From: an uncultured Sulfitobacter sp.
GTDB lineage: Bacteria > Pseudomonadota > Alphaproteobacteria > Rhodobacterales > Rhodobacteraceae
Reading direction: 5' to 3'
Assembly: GCF_947502895.1 (NCBI RefSeq)
Contig: NZ_CANNBM010000001.1
Location: 1,240,001 to 1,304,000 of the forward strand
DNA: 64,000 nucleotides
In this document: in pieces, positions 52,407 to 61,717 of the stretch
Position numbering within the stretch: position 1 is the first letter of the stretch
Layout of the letters: each line of letters opens with the position of its first letter
Translations under genes and position numbers: made by a program
Notes under the pieces: generated by a model
Told to the model about the DNA's origin: nothing
Databases searched by the model: none
Seen by the model: only the letters and a program-made list of their open reading frames with translations

Positions 52407-54277
52407 TATGCTGATTTCCTTGGATAGCCCTTGCGTATCATCGCAAGGATTAATGTGAGCGCTGCAGGTGTCATCCCGTCAATACGCGATGCTTGAGCGA
52501 GGTTCTCAGGACGACCCGCGATTAACTTTGATTTGAGCTCGTTCGACAAGCCTTCAATAACCGAATAGTCGAAATGTACTGGAATGAGTTCGCCTTCATC
52601 TTTCCGAAGCAACGCGACATCTTTCTCTTGACGCTTCACATAATTCGCATAAAGCGCATCTTTTGCTACCTGCGCTCCGATTTCGTCAGACACGTCGTTC
52701 AAGGCGGCATCCAAGAGCCGTAGGTGATCAAAATCAACATTTGTAAATGAAAGCAGCTGGAAACCCGTCCTGCGTTGCCCATCCTGATTGATCTCGATTC
52801 CGACATTCATCGCTTCTTTTGGTGTAAAGGTCTGAGAATCGAGTAAACTCCGGCACTTATCCAACTTCACCATCTTCTCGAGAAATACTTCCCGACGGTG
52901 CTCTGACACACATCCCAATTGGATGCCCAGGCCAGTCAGTCGCTGGTCCGCATTGTCAGCACGCAGTGAAAGTCGGAACTCAGCACGAGACGTAAACATT
53001 CGATAAGGTTCCGTCACACCCCGTGTTGTGAGATCATCAATCATCACACCAATATAGCTATTCGTCCTACTGAACAGTACAGGATCAGCCTCTTGGACAG
53101 CCAAGGCGGCATTCAATCCTGCAACCAGTCCTTGCGCAGCCGCCTCTTCATAGCCTGTAGTACCATTGATTTGTCCAGCGAGGTACAGCCCTGGAACTGC
53201 TTTGAGTTCAAGAGTTTGCTTTAAGGCACGCGGATCGACATAGTCGTATTCAATCGCATATCCTGGCTGCAGGATTTTTACGTCCTCTAACCCAGCAATT
53301 GAACGAACATAATCCGCCTGCACCGCTACGGGCAGTGATGTGGAGATACCGTTGGGATATATTGTGGGGTCATCGAGGCCTTCTGGTTCCAAGAATACCT
53401 GATGCGAAGCTTTATCAGCAAAGCGCACAACCTTATCTTCGATTGAAGGACAATAGCGGGGGCCCACCCCGTCAATATGGCCGCCATACATGGCTGAGCT
53501 TTCAAGGTTTTCTCGGATTATATCGTGGGTTTTTTCATTCGTGTGAGTGATACCACAAGATATTTGCCGTGATCGAGCAGCCCCCGACATAAATGAAAAC
53601 AGCGTCGGATCATCATCACCGGCCTGCATTTCAAGACCGTCCCAATTGATCGTCCGACCATCAAGCCGCGGCGGCGTGCCTGTTTTTAGCCGGCCAAGAG
53701 CGAGGCCAAACCCATCAATCCGGTCCGCCAACAGAGTAGACGCCTTGTCGCCCATCCGGCCACCAGATCTTTGCACGTCACCAATGTGAATAACGCCACG
53801 AAGGAAGGTTCCCGTTGTGAGCACGACTGCGCCGGCTGTCATGCGTGATCCATCACCAAGCAGAACGCCAGCCACTCGCGGACCATCCATTATAAAATCA
53901 ACAGCTTCACCTTGAATAATTTCAATATTCCGATGCGTTGAAATCTCGGAAAGCATCGTCTCTCGATAAATTTTCCGATCAGCTTGCGCACGGGGCCCTT
54001 GAACAGCAGGACCTTTTCGACGGTTCAGGAGACGAAATTGAATTCCCGCCGCATCGGCAACCCGCCCCATAACACCATCGAGTGCATCTATTTCACGAAC
54101 CAAGTGCCCTTTTCCAAGCCCGCCAATGGCTGGGTTACATGACATTACACCAATCGTTTCCCGCGACATTGTTAGAAGAGCAGTCCTCGAACCCAATCTC
54201 GCAGCCGCGTGCGCAGCGTCCGTTCCTGCGTGCCCACCGCCAATCACTACAACATCAAAATGTTTCACGTGAAACAA
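52406..54277 (-). CDS. mnmG: tRNA uridine modification enzyme MnmG (GidA)
   Basis: A 623-residue FAD protein that, with MnmE, installs the cmnm5 group at U34 of tRNA. The FAD motif GGGHAGTDAAHAAARLG is near the N-terminus; GPRYCPSIEDK and GYEEAAAQGLVAGLNAA are typical. The start MFHVKH is encoded by the second parS palindrome overlapping the ATG. It is 3 bases after the mnmE stop. Confidence 0.97.
   Translation of the reverse strand: MFHVKHFDVVVIGGGHAGTDAAHAAARLGSRTALLTMSRETIGVMSCNPAIGGLGKGHLVREIDALDGVMGRVADAAGIQFRLLNRRKGPAVQGPRAQADRKIYRETMLSEISTHRNIEIIQGEAVDFIMDGPRVAGVLLGDGSRMTAGAVVLTTGTFLRGVIHIGDVQRSGGRMGDKASTLLADRIDGFGLALGRLKTGTPPRLDGRTINWDGLEMQAGDDDPTLFSFMSGAARSRQISCGITHTNEKTHDIIRENLESSAMYGGHIDGVGPRYCPSIEDKVVRFADKASHQVFLEPEGLDDPTIYPNGISTSLPVAVQADYVRSIAGLEDVKILQPGYAIEYDYVDPRALKQTLELKAVPGLYLAGQINGTTGYEEAAAQGLVAGLNAALAVQEADPVLFSRTNSYIGVMIDDLTTRGVTEPYRMFTSRAEFRLSLRADNADQRLTGLGIQLGCVSEHRREVFLEKMVKLDKCRSLLDSQTFTPKEAMNVGIEINQDGQRRTGFQLLSFTNVDFDHLRLLDAALNDVSDEIGAQVAKDALYANYVKRQEKDVALLRKDEGELIPVHFDYSVIEGLSNELKSKLIAGRPENLAQASRIDGMTPAALTLILAMIRKGYPRKSA
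54261..54276. other. parS site 2 (at the mnmG start)
   Basis: A second perfect TGTTTCACGTGAAACA. It covers most of the first five codons of mnmG and reaches one base short of its first nucleotide, so ParB bound there would sit on the translation-initiation region of the DNA. Spacing to site 1 is 1.9 kb. Confidence 0.95.
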
Positions 54278-54280
54278 TCC

Positions 54281-55567
54281 TCACTTACCAAGACAAAAAC
54301 TTGAGAATATTTCGTCTAGCAGATTCTCTGCATCAATGCGACCTACCAAAGTCTCCAGTGCATAAATACCCATGCGTAGTTCTGCCGCAGCGATTTCATA
54401 TTCATCTGGACCGCGGTTCAAAAGCTCCTTCACCGATATCAGATTCCTCAGCGACACATCCATCGCTCTTGCGTGCCTTTCATGGGTAGCAAGGCCAGCA
54501 CCGGACGCCAGCGTCGAAAGCCGTTCTTCTATCTGATCCATAAGACTATCGACACCTTGCCCTGTTTTACCAGAAACGCTCGGAATATCGGAAGACCCCA
54601 CGTCACCTTTTGCACGAAGTACGACATCACCTTCTTCTAGCTGCATCGGAAGAGCGTCGCCTTCCTCCATCAAGAACACGCGCATGTCGGCGTCTGCTGC
54701 ACGTCGTAGTGCAAGGTTTACGCCCATTGTCTCAACGACATCATCAGTTTCCCGAATACCAGCCGTATCAAGCAAAGTGACCGGTAATCCACCAAGATCC
54801 ATGCGTACCTCAATCACGTCCCGGGTTGTGCCAGCTATGTTAGACGTAATCGCAGCTTCTCGGCCTGCAACGCGGTTCAGAAGCGTGGATTTACCGACAT
54901 TAGGTGCGCCAATGATAGCAACCTCAAAACCACTTCGAATCCTCTCAGCCGCATTCGTTCCCTTAATCTCATAAACAAGCGCTGCCTCAACTCCTGACAA
55001 TAGGCTACGAACCTCATCAGTCACGTCAACTGGGACATCTTCATCAGCGAAATCAATTGTAGCTTCCAACAGAGCAGCTGCCCGGATCAGCGCCCGACGC
55101 CATTCTTCAATTTTTGATCCTAACGCACCAGTTAGTACCCTCAAAGCCTGCTTTCTTTGTGCTTCTGTCTCAGCTTCGATGAGATCAGCTAGGCCTTCGA
55201 CCTGCACCAGATCCAGACGACCATTTTCAAGTGCCCGTCGCGTAAACTCTCCAGGGTCGGCCAATCGCGCGCCCTCGAACTGTCCAAGAACTGACAAAAC
55301 GCGCTTGATAATTGCAATACTGCCATGCAGCTGCAATTCAATGACATCCTCACCAGTAAAACTGTCAGGTCCGTCAAATCGAAGCACAAGAGCTTGATCG
55401 ATAAAGCCGCCCTCGCGGTCCCTAACCATTCGCAAAGCAGATCCACGGGCCTCAGGCAATTTTCCAACCATCTGCTCACAGATCAAATGGGCCCCAGGGC
55501 CGGACACCCGCACAATGGACACTCCAGCGCGGCCCACTGCTGTTGCTTGGGCGAAAATAGTATCCAT
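54281..55567 (-). CDS. mnmE: tRNA modification GTPase MnmE
   Basis: A 428-residue GTPase partner of MnmG. An N-terminal tetrahydrofolate-binding domain, a helical domain and an inserted G domain (GAPNVGKSTLLN, DTAGIRET) are visible; it ends in FCLGK, the C-terminal Cys-containing motif of the family. It lies between rho (30 bases) and mnmG (3 bases). Confidence 0.97.
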   Translation of the reverse strand: MDTIFAQATAVGRAGVSIVRVSGPGAHLICEQMVGKLPEARGSALRMVRDREGGFIDQALVLRFDGPDSFTGEDVIELQLHGSIAIIKRVLSVLGQFEGARLADPGEFTRRALENGRLDLVQVEGLADLIEAETEAQRKQALRVLTGALGSKIEEWRRALIRAAALLEATIDFADEDVPVDVTDEVRSLLSGVEAALVYEIKGTNAAERIRSGFEVAIIGAPNVGKSTLLNRVAGREAAITSNIAGTTRDVIEVRMDLGGLPVTLLDTAGIRETDDVVETMGVNLALRRAADADMRVFLMEEGDALPMQLEEGDVVLRAKGDVGSSDIPSVSGKTGQGVDSLMDQIEERLSTLASGAGLATHERHARAMDVSLRNLISVKELLNRGPDEYEIAAAELRMGIYALETLVGRIDAENLLDEIFSSFCLGK

Positions 55568-55597
55568 AGACCTAAGCCTTTGAATTTATGTGACGTT

Positions 55598-56869
55598 TTA
55601 GGTATTCATAGAGTCAAAGAAGTCTGAATTCGTCTTGGTCTGCTTCAACTTGGAAATCAGGAATTCAATCGCATCTGTTGTGCCCATCGGGTTAAGGATA
55701 CGGCGCAGAACAAACGTTTTCTGAAGATCAATCTTATCAACCAACAAGTCTTCTTTACGCGTGCCTGACTTGAGGATGTCAATCGCCGGGAACACGCGCT
55801 TGTCTGCAATTTTGCGGTCCAGAACGATTTCGGAGTTACCCGTACCTTTGAATTCTTCAAAGATCACCTCGTCCATGCGGCTACCAGTATCAATCAGCGC
55901 TGTAGCGATGATCGTCAGCGATCCACCCTCTTCGATATTACGCGCCGCACCAAAGAACCGCTTTGGGCGTTGCAGTGCATTGGCATCCACACCACCAGTC
56001 AGAACTTTGCCTGACGATGGCACAACCGTGTTGAACGCACGACCCAGACGGGTCACGGAATCAAGCAGAATAACTACATCGCGCTTATGCTCGACCAGAC
56101 GTTTTGCTTTCTCGATCACCATCTCGGACACTGCAACGTGGCGTGTGGCAGGTTCATCAAAGGTTGAGGAAACAACCTCACCCTTAACCGACCGCTGCAT
56201 GTCTGTGACTTCCTCGGGACGCTCGTCAATCAGAAGAACGATTAGATAACACTCTGGATGATTCTTTTCGATCGAGTTGGCGATGTTTTGCATCAGAACC
56301 GTTTTACCTGTCCGCGGTGGCGCCGTGATCAAGCAGCGTTGGCCTTTGCCGATGGGAGTAACAAGATCGATAATCCGCGCCGAGCGGTCTTTGACGGTCG
56401 GGTCATCAATTTCCATTGTCAAACGCTCGTCTGGATAGAGCGGCGTAAGGTTTTCAAAAGCCACCTTATGGCGTGCTTTCTCGGGCGCTTCAAAGTTGAT
56501 CTGCGTGACTTCGGTCAGGGCAAAGTACCGCTCGGCATCATCAGGCGCTTTGATCAAGCCTTCGATGCTGTCCCCTGTGCGCAGTGAATGCTGCCGGATC
56601 ATTTCAGGCGAAACATAGATATCATCAGGTCCGGCAAGATAGTTCGCTTCGGGCGAACGAAGAAAACCGAACCCGTCTTGCAATACTTCCAAAACGCCAT
56701 CGCCCGAAATTTCCCACCCTTCATCCGCGCGTTCACGCAGAATCTGAAACATCATCTCGCCTTTGCGCATCGTCGAGGCGTTTTCAATCTCCAGCTCTTC
56801 GGCCATCGCCAAAAGGCTTTTGGGTGACTTCGCCTTGAGGTCTGCGAGGTTGAGTGTTTCTTGTGTCAT
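55598..56869 (-). CDS. rho: Transcription termination factor Rho
   Basis: A 423-residue Rho helicase. The RNA-binding cold-shock-like domain (about 50-125) includes GFGFLRSPEANYL; the ATPase has Walker A APPRTGKTVLMQ and the conserved VTRLGRAFN. I started at MTQETLNLADLK, the conserved N-terminus, instead of an upstream reading with 18 more residues. It is 140 bases after hemJ; a small CCCC-GAAC-GGGG hairpin (56,937-56,948) lies in that gap. Confidence 0.97.
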   Translation of the reverse strand: MTQETLNLADLKAKSPKSLLAMAEELEIENASTMRKGEMMFQILRERADEGWEISGDGVLEVLQDGFGFLRSPEANYLAGPDDIYVSPEMIRQHSLRTGDSIEGLIKAPDDAERYFALTEVTQINFEAPEKARHKVAFENLTPLYPDERLTMEIDDPTVKDRSARIIDLVTPIGKGQRCLITAPPRTGKTVLMQNIANSIEKNHPECYLIVLLIDERPEEVTDMQRSVKGEVVSSTFDEPATRHVAVSEMVIEKAKRLVEHKRDVVILLDSVTRLGRAFNTVVPSSGKVLTGGVDANALQRPKRFFGAARNIEEGGSLTIIATALIDTGSRMDEVIFEEFKGTGNSEIVLDRKIADKRVFPAIDILKSGTRKEDLLVDKIDLQKTFVLRRILNPMGTTDAIEFLISKLKQTKTNSDFFDSMNT

Positions 56870-57009
56870 GGAAATATCCTTAGCCGCGCAATTCTGCGCT
56901 GGCGGGTCGGTCTGAATTGTCATCGGGTACTGCGATCCCCGAACGGGGTGCTTACGCTGCTTTACGCGCTGGCTGGCAGCCTGTCAATTAGACTGGTCAG
57001 GAACCTAAC

Positions 57010-57459
57010 CTAGAACTTCACTGTGACGGAAAACACTATCAGGACCATCAGCAATGTCGGCACTTCGTTCATCATCCGGTACTGCCGTCCTGTCACAGTG
57101 TTTTCACCACGCTGGAATCCCTTCATTTGGCGCATCAGCCACATATGAAACACAGTCATCGCAATCACGCCTGCGCCTTTCAACCAAGGCCAGACATCGC
57201 CCCAATAGACAATTCCGGGGGTTGAGACCAACAGAAGGCCAAAGATCCACGTGGCCATCATCGCTGGGCTCATAATCACTTTGGCCAGCTTGTATTCCAT
57301 CATTGCAAAGACCTCGTGCATCTCGCCGCTTAGCCCTGCACGTTCCGTGTGATGCACCATCAGGCGCGGTAGATAGAACAACGCGGCCATCCATGAGATA
57401 ACAGCCATAATGTGAATGCCCTTAACCCATGGATAGGTTGCGATCAAAATATCGGACAT
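57010..57459 (-). CDS. hemJ: Protoporphyrinogen oxidase HemJ
   Basis: A 149-residue four-helix membrane protein of the HemJ/UPF0093 family, the oxygen-independent-type protoporphyrinogen oxidase of many alphaproteobacteria, which feeds ferrochelatase. The N-terminal YPWVKGIHIMAVISWM holds the conserved haem-ligating His; LPRLMVHH and FHMWLMRQM are also conserved. It is the first gene left of the proposed origin. hemE, often found next to alphaproteobacterial origins, is not present here. Confidence 0.92.
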   Translation of the reverse strand: MSDILIATYPWVKGIHIMAVISWMAALFYLPRLMVHHTERAGLSGEMHEVFAMMEYKLAKVIMSPAMMATWIFGLLLVSTPGIVYWGDVWPWLKGAGVIAMTVFHMWLMRQMKGFQRGENTVTGRQYRMMNEVPTLLMVLIVFSVTVKF

Positions 57460-57862
57460 GTCATGCTCCCTGTCTTCGCCTCTCTTTATAATAATAAAGA
57501 AGGAAAGAAAGATTGTTGTTTTACGTAGTGTCAGGATTTTCTGTGGATTAAATTGTTATCCCCTGCCATGAGAAAACCAAACAGTGATCTTCCATCGCTT
57601 GTGGGCAACCGGACAATAAGTACAAAAGATTATTAATATCAGATATTTAGGAATAGTGAGACAGATCTCTTCCTGTGGATAAACACGTGCAGGAAATGAG
57701 AATAGCCAGACTTGTCAGACCTGATAATTGTTCTTTTCCACGGGGGAGTAAAAATGGCCAAACTTCCTGAGACTCCTCTGTCCGCGCCCTCTTGATCCCT
57801 AACTGTTTATTGTCGACAACTTGTCATTAATGAATTCTTAGGATTATGCGCGAGTTATCCCC
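57460..57862. other. oriC: Probable chromosomal origin of replication (oriC)
   Basis: The only gene-free stretch over 300 bases. It is visibly AT-rich (57,484-57,510 and 57,611-57,656). DnaA-box matches: perfect TGTGGATAA at 57,674-57,682; near matches TGTGGATTA at 57,542-57,550, TTATCCCCT at 57,556-57,564, TTTTCCACG at 57,734-57,742, TTATCCCCA at 57,855-57,863, and a weaker TGTGGGCAA at 57,600-57,608. A TTGTCGACAA palindrome is at 57,810-57,819. Gene direction reverses across it (left mostly minus, right mostly plus), as expected for replication forks moving outward, and parAB with two parS sites are within about 7 kb. The boxes and context are seen; origin function is inferred. Confidence 0.78.
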
Positions 57863-58462
57863 ATGAGTGTACACATCATCCTTGCGTCGGGATCCTCCAT
57901 TCGAACCCAAATGCTCAGTCAGGCGGCGGTGCCGCATGCGGTGCAGGTTGCACGGGTGGACGAAGAAATGATCACCGCGTCGCTTGTCGCCGAAGGCGCG
58001 CCGCCACGTGATATTGCCGATGCGCTTGCGGAAATGAAAGCGGCAAAGGTGAGTGAGAAAAACCATGGCGCGCTTGTCATCGGCTGCGATCAGGTGTTGG
58101 AGCATCGCGGTACGCTGCTTGGCAAACCGCAGACCCCCGATCATGCGATTAAACAGCTCAAGTCTCTTCGTGGTGACCGACATACACTTTTGTCTGCGGC
58201 AGTCATCTACGAAGCCGGCAAGCCCTTGTGGCGGCATGTTGGTGTTGTTCGCCTACGGATGCGCGATGCAAGTGATGCCTATATCACAAGCTACGTGCAG
58301 CGAAATTGGGAGAGCATCCAGCACGCTGTAGGCGGCTACAAGCTGGAGGAAGAAGGTGTGCGCCTCTTCTCGCGTATTGAGGGCGATTACTTTAACGTCC
58401 TTGGTATGCCCTTGTTGGAAATCCTTAGTTACCTGACCTTGCGCGGAGACATAGACCAATGA
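57863..58462 (+). CDS. Maf-family nucleotide pyrophosphatase
   Basis: A 199-residue Maf protein hydrolysing non-canonical nucleoside triphosphates (dTTP/UTP or m7GTP by family). N-terminal ILASGSSIRTQML and the catalytic CDQVLEHRGTLLGKP are present, as well as SIQHAVGGYKLEEEG. It starts at the edge of the proposed origin, with a DnaA-box-like TTATCCCCA touching its ATG. Its stop overlaps aroE (ATGA). Confidence 0.93.
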   Translation: MSVHIILASGSSIRTQMLSQAAVPHAVQVARVDEEMITASLVAEGAPPRDIADALAEMKAAKVSEKNHGALVIGCDQVLEHRGTLLGKPQTPDHAIKQLKSLRGDRHTLLSAAVIYEAGKPLWRHVGVVRLRMRDASDAYITSYVQRNWESIQHAVGGYKLEEEGVRLFSRIEGDYFNVLGMPLLEILSYLTLRGDIDQ

Positions 58463-59295
58463 CAGAGCTTCCCCGTATTCCCTTGGCCGGTGTTATCGGC
58501 TCCCCGATAGCGCACTCGAAATCTCCGCAGTTGCACCGCCATTGGCTTAAGACTTATGGCATTGCAGGTCACTATATTCCGATGGATGTTTCTGCTGACG
58601 AGTTGGCGAATGTTCTGCGGACACTGCCCAAGATGGGGTTTGTGGGCGTGAACATTACCGTTCCACACAAGGAAAAAGTGATGGAGATCGCTGACCTTAT
58701 TACAGATCGTGCAATCCTGATCGGCGCTGCCAACACACTGATATTCCGCAAAGATGGAAAAATTCATGCTGATAATACGGACGGTTATGGATTTCTTGAA
58801 AATATCAGGGCAGGTGCGCCCCATTGGAACCCCCGTTCAGGCCCTGCAGCAGTCTTTGGTGCGGGTGGGGCCGCCCGTGCTGTGATTTCTTCGTTGCTCG
58901 AAGCTGGGGTGCCAGAGATCTTATTGTCTAACAGAACGCGTGTCCGCGCGGACAAATTGCATCAGGATTTTGGTAGCCGTGTGCGGGTATTCGACTGGGT
59001 ACAAGCGGGTAACATGGTGGATGATGCATCGCTGGTGGTAAACACCACGTCGCTGGGTATGATCGGCAAGCCAGAATTAAGGGTGCCACTGGACGGGTTG
59101 CGACCCCACACTGTGGTCACGGATCTTGTTTATGCGCCGCTTAAAACGAGAATGCTTGCCACCGCCGAGGAATATGGCTGCGTAACGGTTGATGGTTTGG
59201 GCATGTTATTGCATCAAGCTGTTCCTGCTTTCGAGCGTTGGTTCGGCCGCCGTCCCGAGGTTGACCGCGCCACACGTGCTGCGGCACTTCGCTGA
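58459..59295 (+). CDS. aroE: Shikimate dehydrogenase
   Basis: A 278-residue NADP-dependent enzyme of aromatic amino acid synthesis. Substrate-binding GVIGSPIAHSKSPQLH, catalytic Lys in NITVPHKEKVM, TDGYG, and the nucleotide loop GAGGAARAV are all present. It is coupled to maf upstream (4-base overlap) and to coaE downstream (TGATG). Confidence 0.96.
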   Translation: MTELPRIPLAGVIGSPIAHSKSPQLHRHWLKTYGIAGHYIPMDVSADELANVLRTLPKMGFVGVNITVPHKEKVMEIADLITDRAILIGAANTLIFRKDGKIHADNTDGYGFLENIRAGAPHWNPRSGPAAVFGAGGAARAVISSLLEAGVPEILLSNRTRVRADKLHQDFGSRVRVFDWVQAGNMVDDASLVVNTTSLGMIGKPELRVPLDGLRPHTVVTDLVYAPLKTRMLATAEEYGCVTVDGLGMLLHQAVPAFERWFGRRPEVDRATRAAALR

Positions 59296-59882
59296 TGTTT
59301 GTGCTTGGCCTCACAGGCTCCATCGGGATGGGTAAATCAACCACAGCCCAGATGTTTGCCGATCAGGGTTGTGCTGTTTGGGATGCTGATGCCGCTGTGC
59401 ACCGGCTTTATGCAACAGGCGGCGCTGCGGTGCCTGCATTCGAAGATAGCTTTTCCGAAGCTGTGATAGATGGTGAAATATCGCGCGCCATGTTGAAAGA
59501 GATTATTGGCCGTGACGCTACCGCGTTAAAGCGGATTGAGGCGATCGTGCATCCGTTGGTGGGGCAAGACCGTGCTGATTTTCTAGCAAAAGCCGATACA
59601 GACATTGTGGTTCTGGATATTCCTTTGTTGTTCGAGACAGGTGGCGATGCGCGGGTTGATGCAACCGCGTGTGTCTTTACCGATGATGCGACCCAAGAGG
59701 CACGTGTGCTGGCGCGCGGAACCATGACGCGCGAACAGTTCCTGGGCATCAAAGGTAAACAACTGCCCGCCAAAGAGAAATGCGCACGTGCAACCTATGT
59801 GATCGAGACAGACACGCTTGAACATGCCCGCGCCCAAGTGCAAAACATCGTTCAAATCATTCGGAGCCAGCACCATGCGTGA
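59295..59882 (+). CDS. coaE: Dephospho-CoA kinase
   Basis: A 195-residue P-loop kinase finishing CoA synthesis. Walker A is GLTGSIGMGKSTT at the N-terminus, and WDADAAVHRLY and LDIPLLFETGGD are typical. The start shares one base with the aroE stop and the end overlaps dnaQ by 8 bases. Confidence 0.95.
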   Translation: MFVLGLTGSIGMGKSTTAQMFADQGCAVWDADAAVHRLYATGGAAVPAFEDSFSEAVIDGEISRAMLKEIIGRDATALKRIEAIVHPLVGQDRADFLAKADTDIVVLDIPLLFETGGDARVDATACVFTDDATQEARVLARGTMTREQFLGIKGKQLPAKEKCARATYVIETDTLEHARAQVQNIVQIIRSQHHA

Positions 59883-60561
59883 GATCGTTCTTGATACTGA
59901 AACCACGGGTTTTGATCCGCAATCGGGTGACCGTATTGTTGAAATTGGCGCAGTCGAACTGATTGGCCATGTCGCCACTGGAAAGACTTACCACCAATAC
60001 ATCAACCCTGAGCGCGAGATGCCGAATGAGGCGTTTCAGGTACACGGGCTGGGCGATGAATTTTTGCGCGACAAGCCGAAATTTGCGGCCGTGGGTCAGG
60101 CGTTTCTGGATTTTGTCGGCGACAGCAAAATGATCATTCACAATGCTGCCTTTGATATGAAGTTCCTGAATTTCGAGCTGGCAAAAATGGGATTGCAGCA
60201 GCTTCCATGGGATCAGGCGATTGATACGTTGGCCATTGCGCGCAAAAAGTTCCCCGGCTCGCCATCATCATTAGATGCACTGTGCCGCCGCTTCGGCATC
60301 GATAACTCGTCACGGACATTGCACGGCGCCTTGCTGGATAGTGAAATTCTGGCCGAAGTGTACCTTGAGCTGATTGGCGGTAAGCAGCCCGATTTCGGCC
60401 TATCAACCCGTGCTGCGCCAAAAGAAGGTGAAACCAACGCCGAGTGGACACCTCGCCCGCGCCCTAACCCTCTGCCTTCGCGCTTGTCCGAAAAAGAAAA
60501 CGCCGCCCACGCCGAGTTTGTCAGCAAGTTGGGCGGCGATGCTTTGTGGCTAAAAGCCTGA
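59875..60561 (+). CDS. dnaQ: DNA polymerase III epsilon subunit (proofreading exonuclease)
   Basis: A 228-residue DEDDh 3'-5' exonuclease. ExoI is VLDTETTGFDP, ExoII IIHNAAFDMKFL, ExoIII LHGALLDSEILAEVYL, with all acidic residues and the His. The C-terminal tail (about 180-228, Pro/Arg-rich) would contact the polymerase subunit. I chose the ATG of MREIVLDTE; 19 upstream residues are coaE sequence in another frame. Convergent with secB. Confidence 0.96.
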   Translation: MREIVLDTETTGFDPQSGDRIVEIGAVELIGHVATGKTYHQYINPEREMPNEAFQVHGLGDEFLRDKPKFAAVGQAFLDFVGDSKMIIHNAAFDMKFLNFELAKMGLQQLPWDQAIDTLAIARKKFPGSPSSLDALCRRFGIDNSSRTLHGALLDSEILAEVYLELIGGKQPDFGLSTRAAPKEGETNAEWTPRPRPNPLPSRLSEKENAAHAEFVSKLGGDALWLKA

Positions 60562-60565
60562 GATT

Positions 60566-61051
60566 TTAGGCGTCTGCGGTAGGTGCAGGTGCCTCGGCCT
60601 GACGGCGCGCGATCTCGTTGCGGTAAAGCGATACGAAATCAATATTCTCAAGGTTGAGCGGTGGGAAACCACCATCGCGTGTAACGTCGCTGACGATGCG
60701 GCGCAGGAAGGGGAAGATCATGCGAGGGCACTCGATCAGCAAGAAGGGGTGCAGCTGCTCTTCCGGTACTTCCTGAATGTCGAAAATGCCGACATAGTCG
60801 ATTTCAAGCACGAACAACGTAGTGTCACCGCCCTTTGCTTTGGATGTGACGTTCAGCTTGATGGAAGATTCATACTGGTTTTCAGTACTGCGCTTTTTTG
60901 CGTCAAGGTTAACCTGAACCTGAACATCGGGTTGTACGTCGCTTGGCGCACCTTTTTGTGCCATGATGTTTTCAAACGACATATCGCGAATGAACTGCCC
61001 CAGAACGCGGAGTTGTGGGGATGGGGGTGTAGTGGCTGCTTCTTCGGCCAT
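60566..61051 (-). CDS. secB: Protein-export chaperone SecB
   Basis: A 161-residue SecB that keeps preproteins unfolded and hands them to SecA (2.8-5.5 kb here). LGQFIRDMSFENI near the N-terminus and the ECPRMIFPFLRRIVSDVTRD block are diagnostic. It stands alone on the minus strand; fxsA follows upstream on the same strand with 73 bases between. Confidence 0.96.
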   Translation of the reverse strand: MAEEAATTPPSPQLRVLGQFIRDMSFENIMAQKGAPSDVQPDVQVQVNLDAKKRSTENQYESSIKLNVTSKAKGGDTTLFVLEIDYVGIFDIQEVPEEQLHPFLLIECPRMIFPFLRRIVSDVTRDGGFPPLNLENIDFVSLYRNEIARRQAEAPAPTADA

Positions 61052-61124
61052 AATAGGCTCTCCTCTTTGGAGGTTGGAATGTAATCGGTCCCGCTTATCA
61101 GGTCAGGGCAAAGCGCTCAACGCC

Positions 61125-61613
61125 TTAGTTTTTGGTCCAGCCCGAGGTGCCTTTCGGCGCGTCATCATCAGGCAATTCGGTAAATTCGCCATCAATGACA
61201 TCAGTGCTGCTGCGCGGGGGATTGGGATCATACTGTGCGCCAGCACCTGGCGCGCCGAAGCTGTGTACCTTCACACGGGCACGGATGGATTTATAGACAG
61301 ATTGACGGATCGCCGGTACCAGCAGGGCAAAACCCACTGCATCCGTAAAGAAACCTGGCGTCAGTAGAAGCGCGCCGGAAAACAGGATCATCGCGCCATG
61401 GACCAATGGCTCTGTTGGGTCATGTAATTCGCTGAACGAGCGTTGAAGCTGCCCTAACGCCATGCGTCCCTGACTACGTACCAGATAGGTACCTGCAATT
61501 GCGGTGAGCAGGACAATCAACAGGGTCGGCCAAAGCCCGATAAAACCGCCGATTTGGATGAATAATGCGATCTCGATCAGGGGGACCGCGATGAATGCGA
61601 TTAAAAGCCACAT
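61125..61613 (-). CDS. fxsA: FxsA-family membrane protein
   Basis: A 162-residue inner-membrane protein of the FxsA/DUF family. Three to four hydrophobic segments (WLLIAFIAVPLIEIALFI, then GLWPTLLIVLLTAIAGTYLV, then GAMILFSGALLLTPGF) precede a hydrophilic tail rich in Pro and Asp. I began at MWLLIAF, with GGAAG seven bases ahead. FxsA of E. coli alters sensitivity to phage T7 exclusion; the physiological role is unclear. Divergent from the tim44-like gene. Confidence 0.88.
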   Translation of the reverse strand: MWLLIAFIAVPLIEIALFIQIGGFIGLWPTLLIVLLTAIAGTYLVRSQGRMALGQLQRSFSELHDPTEPLVHGAMILFSGALLLTPGFFTDAVGFALLVPAIRQSVYKSIRARVKVHSFGAPGAGAQYDPNPPRSSTDVIDGEFTELPDDDAPKGTSGWTKN

Positions 61614-61717
61614 GTAATTGCTTCCTTTCATTGGGCCCACAGTGGACTTGGAGCACCTTCAACCCTACATAAGAGGCCAACGCGTTAGTTTCTACGCCCA
61701 GTCTTCAAGAGGTCCAT

